Assembly (NCBI GenBank): GCA_018398765.1
Contig: JAHBMJ010000013.1
Location: 59,794-123,793 of the forward strand
From: Chromera velia
Taxonomy: Eukaryota > Sar > Chromeraceae
Direction: 5' to 3'
Length of the DNA stretch: 64,000 bases
The notes under the pieces are model-generated. The model was given only the letters and a program-made list of their open reading frames with translations. It made no database searches and was not told where the DNA came from. This document shows, in pieces, positions 12,122 through 23,505 of this stretch (position 1 is its first letter; each line of letters opens with the position of its first letter). Both the position numbers and the translations under genes were made by a program.

Positions 12122-13611
12122 GTCCCTTCCCCTCTCGCGCCTGTATCTATGTCTCTCCTTCCTGCCAGTCTGCTCCTCTCCCCCCCATTCGTGTGTCTAA
12201 GAGATGGGAAGGCAAATTGGGATCTGTTGAGGCTGATATCAGTATGGTATGAAGATCTCTTTTTGTGTGCTTGAATTTGATCTGTGCTTCTGTCTTCTGT
12301 CGATCCGTCAGGGCCGGCAACGGATTCTCCTACGAGAACGCGAGGAGAAAGTGGGAGCTCTCCGGCGACAAGGGCCTGAAGTACAAGCACCTGGAGCTCT
12401 TCGACGCTGTGCTTGTGAGGATGGACGCACTCTTGAAGATCTCTCAGGACCCTTACGCCAGCGTTGGGCTGCTGCACGGGACTGGTCAGTCAGTCGGGCT
12501 CTTAGGTGGGGAGTGGAGTGGAGAGATAAGTCATGCAGAAGCAGGCAAGTAGGTGGCACTCCCTGACAACATAAACTTGAGAGAGGGACAGAGTGGGGAA
12601 GAGATCGTCGTTTCAATGTGCCTGCTCCTCAGGACTGTTCTATTGCATGTCCAGCTTGAACCGACGAGCTTGTGGTCTTCTCACGTTTTGCATTCGTTCT
12701 GCCATCATTTGTCTTCCCCTTTTTTCCGCTTGTCGCTGCAGACCAGCTTCTGGCTGTGGAGCGCCAGGGTTGTCTGATCGTGATGAACTTCTCCTGGAAT
12801 GAGTACAAAGACTACAGGGTGTTCACGACCATTCCCTTGGAACAACAACTGAAGGTGCGTGCCTTGTCTGAGCGTGTATGTCGGGTCGTCTCTCGCAGAT
12901 CCACTAGAGACGCCGGGTGTGGCAGTGAGGGAGTTGAGGCAGTGGGCTTTCATGTTTGTGTGCTTGGAAGGAAACGTGTGGACTTAAGGCAGAAGCGGGG
13001 AACTGTGAGATCGACCATGAGGTGCAACTACGAGATTTGATGTGCTTCGTATTTCGGCATTTTGTTCTCCTGTGTATGCGATCATGCTTCTTTATCACAT
13101 TTCCCTGTCAGGTGGCTCTGAGCACCGGAGAGACCCGCTTTGGTGCCACAGGCGACTGCTCCGTGACCAAGCATGAGGCCGTGACGACTGCGGGAGAGGC
13201 CCCGACCTCCCTCCACACCCACGCGGTCTTCGTGGACCTCGCTCCGAAGAGCGCCATGGTGAGTTGAGTGAGAAGCATGTTCTTTCTGAGGTCGTGTGTT
13301 TTTGAAGGGGTGGGTGGGTGGCACTGTGTGATTATTTTTCTGCTTTCGTCCGATTGATCGCCCATACGTTCCTTTTCCTCCCGATCGGTGGCCGTGAGAC
13401 CTTGTCTGTTTTGATCTTGTCTGTGTCTAGAGGATCTGCAGATTGACAAATTACGTTTTGATCTTCCCCCCCCTTTTCTCCTTCTTCACCCTCTCTTGTG
13501 TGTGTGCAGATCCTGGCTCCCAACTCGGCTGTGTCGAAGTTGAAGGGGGATCCGGTACTCCTCATGGACGCAGACGCGTTCATCGATGCGCGTGCGAAGT
13601 TTCTCCAATGA
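105..13611 (+). CDS. Fusion protein: degenerate GH13 branching enzyme with a nested GT4-type glycosyltransferase
   Basis: Modelled as 29 exons: 105-221, 317-577, 947-1070, 1485-1684, 2444-2528, 2803-3533, 3973-4079, 4326-4398, 4704-4812, 5039-5202, 5467-5525, 5956-6095, 6426-6572, 6821-6967, 7304-7442, 7617-7776, 7964-8064, 8494-8546, 8785-8882, 9234-9407, 9748-9867, 10090-10293, 10661-10817, 11137-11305, 11495-11629, 12312-12484, 12742-12854, 13112-13258, 13510-13611; about 1,502 residues. Order: unrecognised N-terminus (1-~340); branching-enzyme N-terminus and CBM48 (~340-506, FGLHV..ITFREW..GEFNAWD); GH13 barrel part 1 (507-~821); glycosyltransferase (~822-1223); GH13 part 2 and C-domain (~1224-1502, [13 protein letters not shown]). 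The glycosyltransferase keeps its nucleotide-sugar motifs; the GH13 part lacks several catalytic-motif residues. Probably a cytosolic alpha-glucan (starch/glycogen) synthesising or regulating protein; I see no targeting peptide. The start at 105 opens a clean 39-codon first exon. Exons 4-6 (1,485-2,803) are the least certain joins; a shorter product starting at Met 2820 is possible. Confidence 0.85.
2170..2245 (+). repeat. (GAAA)n/(GA)n microsatellite
   Basis: Pure purine tetranucleotide then dinucleotide repeat in the intron between exons 4 and 5 of the fusion gene. Several similar tracts occur in its other introns (4,500-4,590; 6,664-6,730; 8,379-8,405; 10,470-10,512). Confidence 0.9.
7304..10817 (+). 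other. Nested glycosyltransferase domain (GT4-like, GT-B fold) inside the GH13 gene
   Basis: Nine consecutive exons encode about 400 residues that align by eye with bacterial/archaeal GT4 glucan synthase-like enzymes. Visible motifs in order: [19 protein letters not shown] (N-terminal glycine loop), [38 protein letters not shown] (the Arg and Lys that contact the donor phosphates), FLIVGDG and [12 protein letters not shown] (the E-x7-E motif). All expected active-site motifs are present, so this part is predicted to be active. The HPVGG form and the TEFGR motif fit GT4 better than plant/bacterial GT5 starch synthase, whose loop is KxGGL. Donor (UDP- or ADP-glucose) cannot be read from the sequence. 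It begins and ends at intron boundaries of phase 1. Confidence 0.8.
10308..10413 (+). repeat. ~55-bp tandem duplication in an intron
   Basis: A unit containing TTGTTTGTCTGACTGCC and CCAGTGCAGAACAGTAA is present twice in tandem between exons 22 and 23 of the fusion gene, differing mainly by five extra bases (AAAAG) in the first copy. It immediately follows the donor site. Confidence 0.85.
11637..12121 (+). repeat. Polypyrimidine (CTTT/CTTC)n tract with a ~186-bp internal duplication
   Basis: Almost 500 bases of nearly pure C/T lie in the intron between exons 25 and 26 of the fusion gene. A segment including a distinctive run of six T after CTG recurs 186 bases apart (at 11,821 and 12,007), so one stretch was duplicated as a block. 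Such mirror-symmetric pyrimidine tracts can form triplex DNA; that is inference. Confidence 0.9.
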
Positions 13612-16500
13612 GCGGAAGGAAGGAGAGAAGGGGGGCGCGGTGGTGATGAATGACCGAGTGTGTGCAGAAAGAAACACGGAATGGGTCGAAGGATAAAGAA
13701 CGCTTTTGTGCGTGTTAACGCTCTACTTGGGTGGTTGTGGGAGGGCGGGGAAAATCTGAGTGTTAATTTAGTTTGCTTTGATTTGTCTTTTTGTTGGAAG
13801 GATCCTTGAAAGTGACAGAAAAAATGTCTGTTGGCTTCATTTCCTTGGCTCCTTCTTTCTTTTCATGGCTGGAGCTGCAAGAGGTGAGTGCCGTGTTTGT
13901 TTGCGAGACAGAAAGAAAGACAGACAGACCGTGTGGTCGGCAGGTCGCTCTCATTTTTCTCCTGTTGCCTGCCTTCCTTTCCTTTTCCCCTCTATCGTCT
14001 GTTGGTCCGTACATGTACTCTGTTCGTGTTTGTTTCTTTTGTAGAAGGCGGCGGGAAATGAGCGGGAAATGAGCTGTACCCATTTTTCTTTCTTTTTTCC
14101 TATTCCCCGTCTTTCTTTTTCCTTTTTGGTGTGCGGTGGCGGGGGTGAAAAGTTCCATCCCCTTTTCTTGCGTGAAACCGAAAAAAGGGAAAAAATTGAA
14201 ATCACAAAAAGATGGAAACGTCTCAAGATGGCGACGAAAAAAACGACAAAACAGTGGGAGAACGGGAGACCCTCTCTCTGCATGCACTTGTTGTGTTTTT
14301 TTGTCCGATTTTCCCGTTCTACTCGTTGTTCGACGTTATGGTCTCTGTCTGCATTTTTTCAACGACGTGAAAAAATCCTCTCCTCAGCTCTTCCCTTTCT
14401 TCCTGCCTTTCCTTCCCCGCCTTCACTGCTTGACGAACAAGTCGTTTCCTTCCCCTTTCAATCTTCGCCCCTTTCTCTGTCAGCCCATCCGTCTGTTTCA
14501 TCTCTTATCTCTTCCTCTCCTCCTTTCACGCTCTCTCCTTCTCCTCCTCAGCAGGACGATCCGTCTTTTTCCGCGCGTGACAGACAAGACACACAAGTAT
14601 GCAATTTGACTTTATTTCGGGGGCCAGGGAGTGTGAGAGAGATCAGGAAGTCCGAAAAAAAGGGGGCACTAAAGGCACATGTACATCAAGGGGGGCAGTA
14701 ATTGATCTGAAGAATTTTGGTATCTCACGTCATGTCTGTTTTTCATGTCAGCAAGATTGAGAGCAGAAGGGGAGTTGGGTTGGGTCAGCGAGACGGGAGA
14801 CGAGGTAAAGCACTAGGAATGTGTGTGTCGTGCCGTGCTTCTTTTCTTGTTTCTTTTTTTAATACCCCCGCTCTTTCTTCCCTCTTTTCATCGCACCTCG
14901 ATAGTAGTAGCAGTAGTCATTGGAAAGGGACGGCAATACTAACTGACGGAAAAAAGGAAAGCAGAGACGATCAATCAATCAAATCAGAGAGAAGCAGGTG
15001 TCTTCCCGCAGAGACAGTGAGCCTGCGTGCGGGTAAGACGAGAAAAGTGACAATATGGGCAAAGGCCTAGAGATCGGTCCGATTGGGGAGAGAGAGAGAG
15101 ACAGAGAGAAGCTGGGCATTCATTTTTCTACCTGGCCCCATCTGCCTGCTGCGGTTTGAAGGCAGTGGGAGGGGGGCAGTGCGTCGGTCTGCTTTGGCTT
15201 CTTTTCCTGCACATTCATTGCAGCGTTTTGTAGTCTCGATTGTTTGTTTGTATGGCGTGATGGGAGAAAGAAGAGGGAAGGAAAAGATGGGAGCAGATGG
15301 CCTTGTGATGAATGCGGGTCGAGCAGAATGGAAACAATGCAGAACCATTTTTGATTAGGCGGGCACTTATAGGTGTCAATGTTTTTCCTTTTTCTCTGAC
15401 TTCATCCTCTCCTTGCTTGCTCTGCTGTGTCTGTTTGTCTGTGACGGTAGGATGGTGGCAGGGTGTCACTTGCAGCATTAATGGTTCGAGTTCTCTTTGT
15501 GGAATGAGTCAAAAAGGAAGGAGGCAGGTCCCTTTCTTCATCTGTCTCTACTTTTTTTCTGAAGAATTGGCTGTCTCCTATCTGTCAAACACCCGATTCC
15601 CTCTCCCGTTTTTGATCGCCCCTCCCTCACTTCCTCCCATCGCCCCCCCCGCCCTCCATCCCCATCCTTCTCTCTGATTGGATTCGTCCGAAAGGACGGT
15701 CGAACTTACTAGAGTGTTCCCGCTCCTTCCTTTCCTTGCAGCGTCCCGCCTCATTCCTTCTCTTCGTTTGCGGAGAGGGTAGTAGTAGTTCTCCTTTTCT
15801 CGATGTCTCTTTCTCTTTTCAGGCAGGGCGGGAAAGCGAATGCAGATCCTCATCTCCTCAGCAGATGCGATGCGCCAAAGTCAAAATACTAGGAGCAGCG
15901 CTTGAGTCCTGCTTTCCTTCTTCCGCTCGTGCCCCCCTCTTTCTTCCTCTCTCTTCGTGTCTTCTCTTTTGAACTTTGAATTTTTCTCGCCTGCTTCTTT
16001 GTTGTTGGGATTGATGCATTTGTTCGTGAATATGTGGGTGGAATGTATTCATGGATTCATAGATGGAAGAGGCGAAGGGTGACGATAAACAAATGGCTGC
16101 ATTGTTGTGAGGTGGGTTGGTGTAGCTCTTTTGATTCTTTCGTGCATGACGAAGGGGGTGTTCTGGTAGAGGGCAAAGACATGCAGAGAAGGACTTCGCC
16201 CCGAAGGACGAAAGGAAGGAGGACATTTCGGTGGCTTAATTGATGTTAGAAGGAGAACAGAGGAGGAGGGAGACCACTGAACGTGTCCGTACGCCTCGCT
16301 GCCCGAGATTCTCGGGGTGCGAAGATCCGGCCGGTAACTTTAGAGGACAAGGCGAGGCGAGAGATGTATGTGGCGATCGAAGGAGGACCAGAATCACTAC
16401 CGGGGAGGAAATTAAGACTTTTTGAGAAGCCTGGTGCCGTGCGCAGCACACAAAGGTGGAAGGTGCAAAGGTGTCTGGGTCTGGCAGTAGATTATAGTCT
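13612..16500. other. Intergenic/3' flank, no supportable gene
   Basis: Downstream of the fusion gene. Open frames here (for example 14,069-14,701) are made of Ser/Leu/Phe-rich low-complexity translation from CT-rich DNA and show no family resemblance or splice structure I can support. Around 16,280-16,450 all frames stay open on both strands for about 200 bases with higher GC; I cannot tell whether this is an exon remnant. Confidence 0.5.
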
Positions 16501-18200
16501 AGATTCTAGTAGACTCTAGAATGGATTGAACAAAACAGTGCAACATGAATAATCATAGATTGATTCAATTTGATTGGCAGACTGATTCAATATTATGGTC
16601 GCAACTATATGTTTAAAAGAATTTTTAATATTCTTAGACTATAAACTCTAACAACACTAGCTATATAGAATTTTGTGTAGTGATAACTCTATAATTCATG
16701 TAATTTATAAGAAGCTAAATATGAAGTAATGATAGTATGATCAATGCCTAGTCAATGTGGAGAGGTTACGCCGCGGACTATGTCTTAAAAATTTGTTTAC
16801 CACTTTGATACTATACCAGATTCACCCATACTTTGCCCACGTTTGCACTGCCTTCCGGGGCCGCCCGTGCATGCATTTCTCTGCCATCTCTTTTCTGGCT
16901 GGAGAGATCGTGCAAAGTCGAGGCAGGGGGAGATCTTAGGTCACAGCTCAAGTGACCAAATGGGGGTCTCCAAAGTTGCTGATTACATCTTTGAGGTCGG
17001 GGGGGTCCATAGAACAGCCTTTTCCATCAAATTTTTATTGGAGTGATAAGAACTGAAAGATTTGCCCATCCGTCTCCCTGCATGCCCCTCTGTCTATATG
17101 TGTCGCTTTCTTCTTTCTGCAGGGCACCCACCAGACCGTCCACCCGGGAGGCTGACGACTCTTTTCTCTCTCTAGGTTAGATTGAGGAATCCTGAGCTGT
17201 GACTGAGGCAGTGCACGCTTCTTGTAGGCTGCAATGCATGAGTGCCCCCTCACTTTTGGGCAGGCTCTTTACATGGATTTATCTGGAGTTTTTTCAAACT
17301 TGGTATGTTTAGGTGGAGGACCCGAAACCCCAGTGGGTAAAGTATGGTGAAATATACGGTAAGCTACGCTTGATTGGAGACTGCCAAAGATAATTCTAAA
17401 GTGAAGGCAAATTTTTAGGTAACTGAAAGTCAAGAAACAACGGTGTAATCACGGGTTTAAATGACTAACATGGTGTGACATGCCAGACATGGTGTGTGGT
17501 CATGCCGGTGGGCCGCGTCTAGCCCAGTGACTAGCGCAGACAAACTTCATCATCCGCGCCGCAGGCGCGGACTAGCGCAGACGAACTTGAACGTTCTGCC
17601 TTTATAAGTGGCCCGTAGTAGCCCGTAGTGTTAGGGAGGTCCCAGCTAAGGGCCAGCTTTCTCGGGCCGGTTTGATTTCACTTGTGTTGAATTCTGCAAA
17701 GTGGGACTAGGACCATATATGACAAAACACAAAGTTTGTGTACTTCCTATTAATTATTACTCCGCGTACGTTCGTACGCATGCAGTACGTACAACGAATC
17801 CGAAATACCTCGGGGCGCAATGCGCGCCCACTCTCGCGTATTACTAATAATTAATATCGATAATTAAGTACAGAAGAATTAAGTTTGTTGCATGACTGGT
17901 TGCTTCATCATGCTTCATCCATTATTCATTTTTCATCCTGTATACACCGATGACTGAACACAATCTGCTCTCTTGGATACGAAAAAGACGGTCTTGTATA
18001 GGTGCATTCGGTCTCATTTATTGTGGATCGCGCGGTGTGGATTCAGCCGTTTTGGCCGTTTTCGGGATGAACATTCATAAACAACACTTGCCAAAACTTT
18101 GGTGACCAACATATCCCTTCACAGGTTGTCATTTTCACTCAAAACTTTGCCATTGTGAATTGATTTTCGACCTCCAGGCGGTGCGCGCAGAGAGACAAAG
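16500..18200. other. AT-rich island with palindromic segments
   Basis: Composition drops sharply to AT-rich. No coding frame. It holds a 19-base perfect hairpin (TCCGCGCC-GCA-GGCGCGGA near 17,553) flanked on both sides by copies of CTAGCGCAGAC(A/G)AACTT, and an imperfect inverted repeat of TATTAATTATTA against TAATAATTAATA around 17,748-17,858. These look like remnants of small non-autonomous elements but no ends could be fixed. Confidence 0.45.
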
Positions 18201-18434
18201 AGAAACCATCAAAAGATCATGTCTGTCAGTGCTTTAGGGACTCAGGGGGGCTGCTCGCGTTCTCGCGGTGAAGTGAAGGCAGCCGAGGCTGACGGCTGGC
18301 TGTCTCTGGGTGAGGAGCCTGGGTCAGCTTGCCAGGCAGGCACCCTGCCTGCATGAGCGTGTGAATTTTCTGGCCTGCCCGGAAGGGGGGCTCTGGGCGG
18401 GACTCTCATTCTGTCCGACCCTCCTGAGACTAGT

Positions 18435-19376
18435 ATGCCAGACAAATACAAAAGGCAGAAGGACTATGCTCGCAAGAGAAAAGCAGCCAGAAGAGCCAGT
18501 CATCAAAACGACCCCCCCCCCGACATCATACCAGAAGCGGCGCTGGCAGAAATCGACCAAGTGGAGGCAGAGGAAGAGGCAGGAGTGGTGGAAGAGCAAG
18601 TTCAGGATGAAGCAGAGGGGGAGCAAGAAGTAGAAGAAGAGGGAGGGGAGGAGGAAGAAGACGCTGAAGGAGAGGAAGAAGACGCTGAGGGAGAGGAAGA
18701 AGACGCTGAGGGAGAGGAAGAAGGCGCTGAGGGAGAGGAAGAAGACGCTGAGGGAGAGGAAGAAGACGCTGAGGGGGAGGAAGAAGACGCTGAGGGAGAG
18801 GAAGAAGAGATAGAAGAGGTGGACGGACTTGATGCGGGAGAAAACATGGCAGCATCCCCCCCTTTCCACCTCCCTGCCCTCTCCGAGTCTGCACAGCCGC
18901 AGCCAGAAGAGCAGGAGGGAGGCCCTATGAGTGACGAAGGAGGCGCCACTCAAGCCCTCCTGCCACAAGAGCCTTCGACTTTTCTCTCGCCTTTCCCTCT
19001 CGGTAGTCACCTCCCTTGCTCTCAGTCACTCGTGAACATCACGCAAGCAGCTGTCCCCTTCTCAAGCACTCCGTCGGCTTCTCACACACTCTTTGAAGGA
19101 GGGGAGCACGTAGAGGGGGAGGCGGAGGAGGACGGACTCGATGAGAGGCCACTAGCAGAGGATACAAATCAAGCAGCTTCCCTCTCTTCCCACTTCTCTG
19201 CTCCCCTCTCTTCTCAACCTCTGCATGAGGACCATCAGGGGGAAGAGGTCGACTCAGGATCCGACATGGAGGAGTCAGACAGCGAAATGGAGGAAGAGGA
19301 AGAAGGCGCCACGCGAGGCCCTCTGTCACAGGAGCTCGTCATCTTCAACTCAACTTTCTCACTTCCGTCTCGGTAG
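18435..19376 (+). CDS. Acidic low-complexity hypothetical protein
   Basis: Single open frame of 313 residues that I do not recognise. It begins with a very basic segment (MPDKYKRQKDYARKRKAARR), continues into a Glu-rich region with about seven copies of an eight-residue unit EEEDAEGE (18,652-18,810) encoded by a 24-base minisatellite, and ends with a Ser/Pro/Glu-rich part in which a degenerate block (EGGA/EEGAT..L..Q..F....F.L) occurs twice. The basic start and acidic body resemble N-terminal regions of nuclear or transposon-encoded proteins, but no catalytic domain is present. The frame closes at a TAG that overlaps a possible donor (CGGTAG), so further exons near 19,890 and 20,970 are possible. 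It sits between two AT-rich islands. Confidence 0.45.
   Translation: MPDKYKRQKDYARKRKAARRASHQNDPPPDIIPEAALAEIDQVEAEEEAGVVEEQVQDEAEGEQEVEEEGGEEEEDAEGEEEDAEGEEEDAEGEEEGAEGEEEDAEGEEEDAEGEEEDAEGEEEEIEEVDGLDAGENMAASPPFHLPALSESAQPQPEEQEGGPMSDEGGATQALLPQEPSTFLSPFPLGSHLPCSQSLVNITQAAVPFSSTPSASHTLFEGGEHVEGEAEEDGLDERPLAEDTNQAASLSSHFSAPLSSQPLHEDHQGEEVDSGSDMEESDSEMEEEEEGATRGPLSQELVIFNSTFSLPSR
18652..18810 (+). repeat. 24-bp coding minisatellite
   Basis: Tandem units of GAGGAAGAAGACGCTGAGGG-type sequence, mostly identical, encode EEEDAEGE repeats in the acidic ORF. One unit carries GGC instead of GAC (Gly for Asp). High identity implies recent copy-number change. Confidence 0.9.
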
Positions 19377-21700
19377 CCACCGCTTGGAACAGCATGAAGA
19401 CGGCGAGGAAGAAGGACAGGTAATTTAAGGAATGCATGTCGGTGGATTCATTGTCTGCTTTGAAATCAAAATCACTCCCACATCAATTCCATGTGAGAGG
19501 TTTTCTCTCAATTCTTGGGCCCCCTTTCTTCTCTTTTTCGATCGTTTGTTTCTCTTTTACTGTTTGGACTGCATGAATTGCGGCCAAAAGATGCATGGTG
19601 CTTTTACTTCTTGCACTCCTCTGTGTCCTCGTTTGAGAGGACTGTTGTGTGTTTGACCTGTCTTTTCATTCAATTTTGGCGTGAGTGATTCTTTTGGCTG
19701 CTTTTACTTCACTTCTTGATAGACTAAGTCTTCCTTAAAGTTTTCGACCATTTTGTTTCATCGGTCTGTTTTATTCCCCGAAGTTGCTTTGGCATTCAAT
19801 GGTCTCTGTCTGGGAGTGATTAAGGTATTTCATGTACCTTTATGCATGCGGTGAATACGGGCGTCCATCTCTCTCTTCTCCTCCTATGCAGGGATTGAGC
19901 TCCGGGGGCAACGAAGACAGGAAGTCTCACGACCGCTCAAACAGAGCCAATGCTCGAATTCAGATGTCAGTCTCTCAGAAAGGTTCGGTATCGCAGTATT
20001 GTGTGATTGGCTACTCGACACCTGGCAGTGCATGCATCAAGTCCCTTCAATGTTTCTTCATTGCCCTACCCCATCCCTGTGCACGGCAGTCTCACGCAAG
20101 CCTTAGGCTCGACCAGACCGCACAACTGCCGTCTAGGGCCCACGCGTGCTTGCTCTGAGAGACCTTTCGTGTCCACAGCATGTATGTTGGGGAAAGCACT
20201 CGAAAAGGGTGCATGATCCAATTTGTCTCGTCTCGTCTAGGCCGTAGTAGAAGAAAACGCTTAGTAGAATTTTGATTGGGTGTTCAATGACACATTTTTC
20301 GTGTGTTTTCCCGTCATTATCTAGTTGCATGGTCGCAACCCAATGGGCTGAGGCTGTGGGGTCCTCGGACATTCGCATGACGCGTAGACTAGGCGACAGT
20401 CATTGGGCTTATGTGGTGCGAATGCATACGCGCTTGCTTGTTCTGCAATTCACGGATTTTTACGCAGTCATCGTCTGTAGCAGTCTTGTGGTAGATCATG
20501 CGCTACAGAAGGTGGTAGAGGATGTACGTCTTCGTTGTTTGTGGAAGTCCGTCTGATCTTATGTCATCTGTCTTGAGATGAGGGGAGGGGAGGGTAGAGG
20601 AGCGGGGGTCCAGTCCGACCACGAGATGGACGTGCACGGCCAAAGTGAACGCAGCAGCAGCAGCAGTAGTAGGCGATCTCGGGAGACGCCGACGTGAACG
20701 TAGGGGGGGTTCTCATCGATGATAGACAATGGATGACACAGATGCGTGTGCTGATTTGTGCGTGCATGCGACCATGCATGTGTGATCAGTCTCAATCCAA
20801 TCGTTGCGTCTTCGTATCTCTCCATCCATTTCTCTAACATTCTTGCAAGAAGAGACTCTCCTTAACTCACTCTTCCAGCTAGAGTATTACTAACTCACCC
20901 TTGCAGAGAGAGACTCTCGATCCTTAACTCCTTGTCCGTTTGTGTCAATCAAATCAAATCCCTGCAGGGCGACTCAACGAGGGGTGCTCAAGCAAGAAGG
21001 CAAAGGCCTCAGAGTCTCACTGACAGGAACGCGGAGCCGCTGAGATTAAGAGATGGGAAGAAAAGAGAACAAGAATTTTCAAAACGAACGAAAGAAAGAG
21101 GGGAAGGGTGGCTGCCGCAGTGCATACTGCACAGTAACTGTCGGCTCCTTCTTCTTTTTCCCTTTCTCTTTCATTTCTTTGAATTCAATTCAATTCTGCC
21201 GGCCTGGTTGGTGGGTCCAGACATGCAGCCTTTCTGCCCGCCACAGCTACTGCCTGCATGATTGATTCATCTGGTTGACGATCCCTTTCCCTGCTCGTGC
21301 ACTCTTCGTTTCTTCTTCCTTGTTATCAAGAAACGTATCACAACATCCTCATATCACCCGTCCACCCGCTTAGTACGCTTACTTCCATACGACAAATAGA
21401 AGATGCAGCGATCGATTTAAGCGGATCCAACTCTGTTTCTCCCCCCCCCAGCCTTCTCCTTCGTTCAAGTTCGTCCTTTCCATGGAAGAATCATGCGCCA
21501 GCACGACGTCTCTCTGCTGATGCCTGCACCCCTGTCTCAACTCTTGACCTATCTCGTGTGGGGGCCGTGTGGTCGTTTCCTTTCCTCACCCGTATACAGG
21601 CACGAATTAAAGCTGATGGAGGGCGGGCAATTGAGGCGAAGGGAAACGGACCTTGGTATTTCTTCTCCTCAGAATCATGATATGTTGTGTGTATATGTAG
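19377..21700. other. Region without a supportable gene
   Basis: Contains isolated CAG-bounded, moderately GC-rich patches (19,892-19,975; 20,630-20,696; 20,968-21,055) that could be exons continuing the acidic ORF, but I could not join them in one frame. A motif GAGACTCTC..CCTTAACTC occurs twice at 20,850-20,930. Confidence 0.4.
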
Positions 21701-23450
21701 AACTGATATGTACGTAATGTTACCTACTAGAATGCTACTGACTCATTATGCAGCGCTAAAGCTTTCTTTTACACCTATAGACGTGAATTTATTTTGAAAT
21801 AATATTTTTGAATATATTAATATTCCTCAGAAAATTCTTGAATATATTACTTTGAAAGTGAGTAATTAGCTAGCTAGTAACGTTAGCTAGTACACGTGAA
21901 TAAATATATTCCATGATTTAACACTTTGGTAAGTTTGGTTATAAAGTTATCTTCTAGTGATTATAAGTTATATTTGTTAAGCACCGTTAATTAAGCGGTA
22001 TCAGATTGAACTTCTCATCATCAATATATAGTGATCATTATTAGTACATGATGCAATGTATAGCTAGAGGTGTTGCAATGGTGCGTAGATAGAAGGAAGA
22101 GTAAGAGAGAGGTGGACATGCTAGGAACGGATCTTAAATGCAGTTTCCTCTAGGATTTCCTCCTCATTATTAGTACATACGCCGTCGCCATGATGCCAAC
22201 GCTATCTAAGTCAACCGTTAGTCGACCGCTAACTTATAAGTTATGTGGGCATTGACTTAAAGTTTGTTCCTAGCGTCTGGCCTATACGTCTTTCGTTATC
22301 AAGTAAAAAATTACTACCACTAGAAATTTGCCGAAATTGATAAAAAATACCTTTGCATCGGCACTGAAGGTAAATTTTAGATCATATAAAATATTATTAG
22401 TAGTATGTAGTAGTTAATTTCTAGGTTAGGATTAGGATTAAGATTAGGATTTATGTCCGGAGGATTGGCCTCCCGCCCCAAATTATGGCCTCCAATGCCA
22501 AATGCCCGACGTGCGGCTTCCAGAGAAAGCGCCGAAGCGCATCAGACCTCTCTGGCCGGCCCGTACAGGTCTAGCCTGTGCCAAGAACGGTTTATACGAG
22601 GTTTTTTCTGAGCTCGATCGATCAATTGCGCAGACATAACATCTGACACATTCGTGAGAGCAATTCAATAGCTGGAAATCAAGTGATTTGATGGGGGGCA
22701 ATCATACCGGACATTGATCCAGAGTAAAATGAATGACAATCTTTTTTCTTTGTAAGTTCTGAAATAAGGAGAGAGAGGTTGAGAGAAGAAAGAGAAATTG
22801 AGACCATGTAAGAAGAGAAAAAGCTTACTTCTCTTTGTCTTTACACTTTTCAGCGTAGCCAGGAACGTTCCTTTTCCCGAGACGGTTAATTTACCTATAG
22901 TAATTTATGGTATACATAAATAATTTTGAAGCAGTGCTTTCTAGTACTTTATAAAACTGTGGCTAGATCTATAGAATTTCAGAACGCGTTTCAACATTGA
23001 AGTTATATATACATACAAGAACTTGTTAAGAAGAACAATCATTCAACGACGCACTTTTTGTTCTGAGAACCAGTCATGGAGCCACAGACAGAAAAGAGCG
23101 ATCAAATTCATTTGAAGCATAATTGACGCAAGCGCGGTTGAATCCCTCCGATTCTGTTGCAGTCATACGCAGTCCCCTCAGTCGATGCCCAAAGTCTTTA
23201 AACATCAGCGCACCAAGCTGTGTGCCTGTCGATACAACTGTTTGGCGGCAGGAAAGGGGGGAAAGAGAGGAAAGGGCTTCGAACGAAAGGGCGGAACATC
23301 GAAAAACATTTCTCTTCACTAGATGCATGCACTCACTCACACACACAGACACGCAAGGCGACGGTTTGAAAGGGTCACTTTATGAATTTAGTTACCATTT
23401 ATTTTTAGAAGACATCTGTGATTGGATTTTGGTCACAGACGGCAGATTCT
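21700..23450. other. AT-rich island with a (TTAGGA)n tail
   Basis: Second AT-rich block, no coding frame. At 22,418-22,452 it carries GGTTAGGATTAGGATTAAG, which on the minus strand reads CCGGACATAAATCCTAATC; this matches the tail of a repeat at 45,035-45,070 and is read here as the end of a retroposon fragment in minus orientation. About 22,460-22,700 the composition is GC-richer, possibly the body of that fragment. Confidence 0.4.
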
Positions 23451-23505
23451 CATTCATTCTTTTTCTCATTCATGAAATTCTCAATAGAAGAAATAAGGGA
23501 CGCAG

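Noticed and set aside
11581-12274. Long Phe/Leu/Ser open frames (and Lys/Arg/Glu frames on the other strand)
   Set aside because: They are translations of the CTTT/CTTC repeat inside an intron; the exon before ends at 11,629 and the next starts at 12,312.
14069-14701. 210-residue frame downstream of the fusion gene
   Set aside because: Low-complexity Ser/Phe/Pro composition, no homology and no splice context; probably 3' flank.
22418-22452. Telomere-like TTAGGA repeats
   Set aside because: The unit is degenerate, short and internal, and matches the tail of a dispersed repeat rather than a telomere array.
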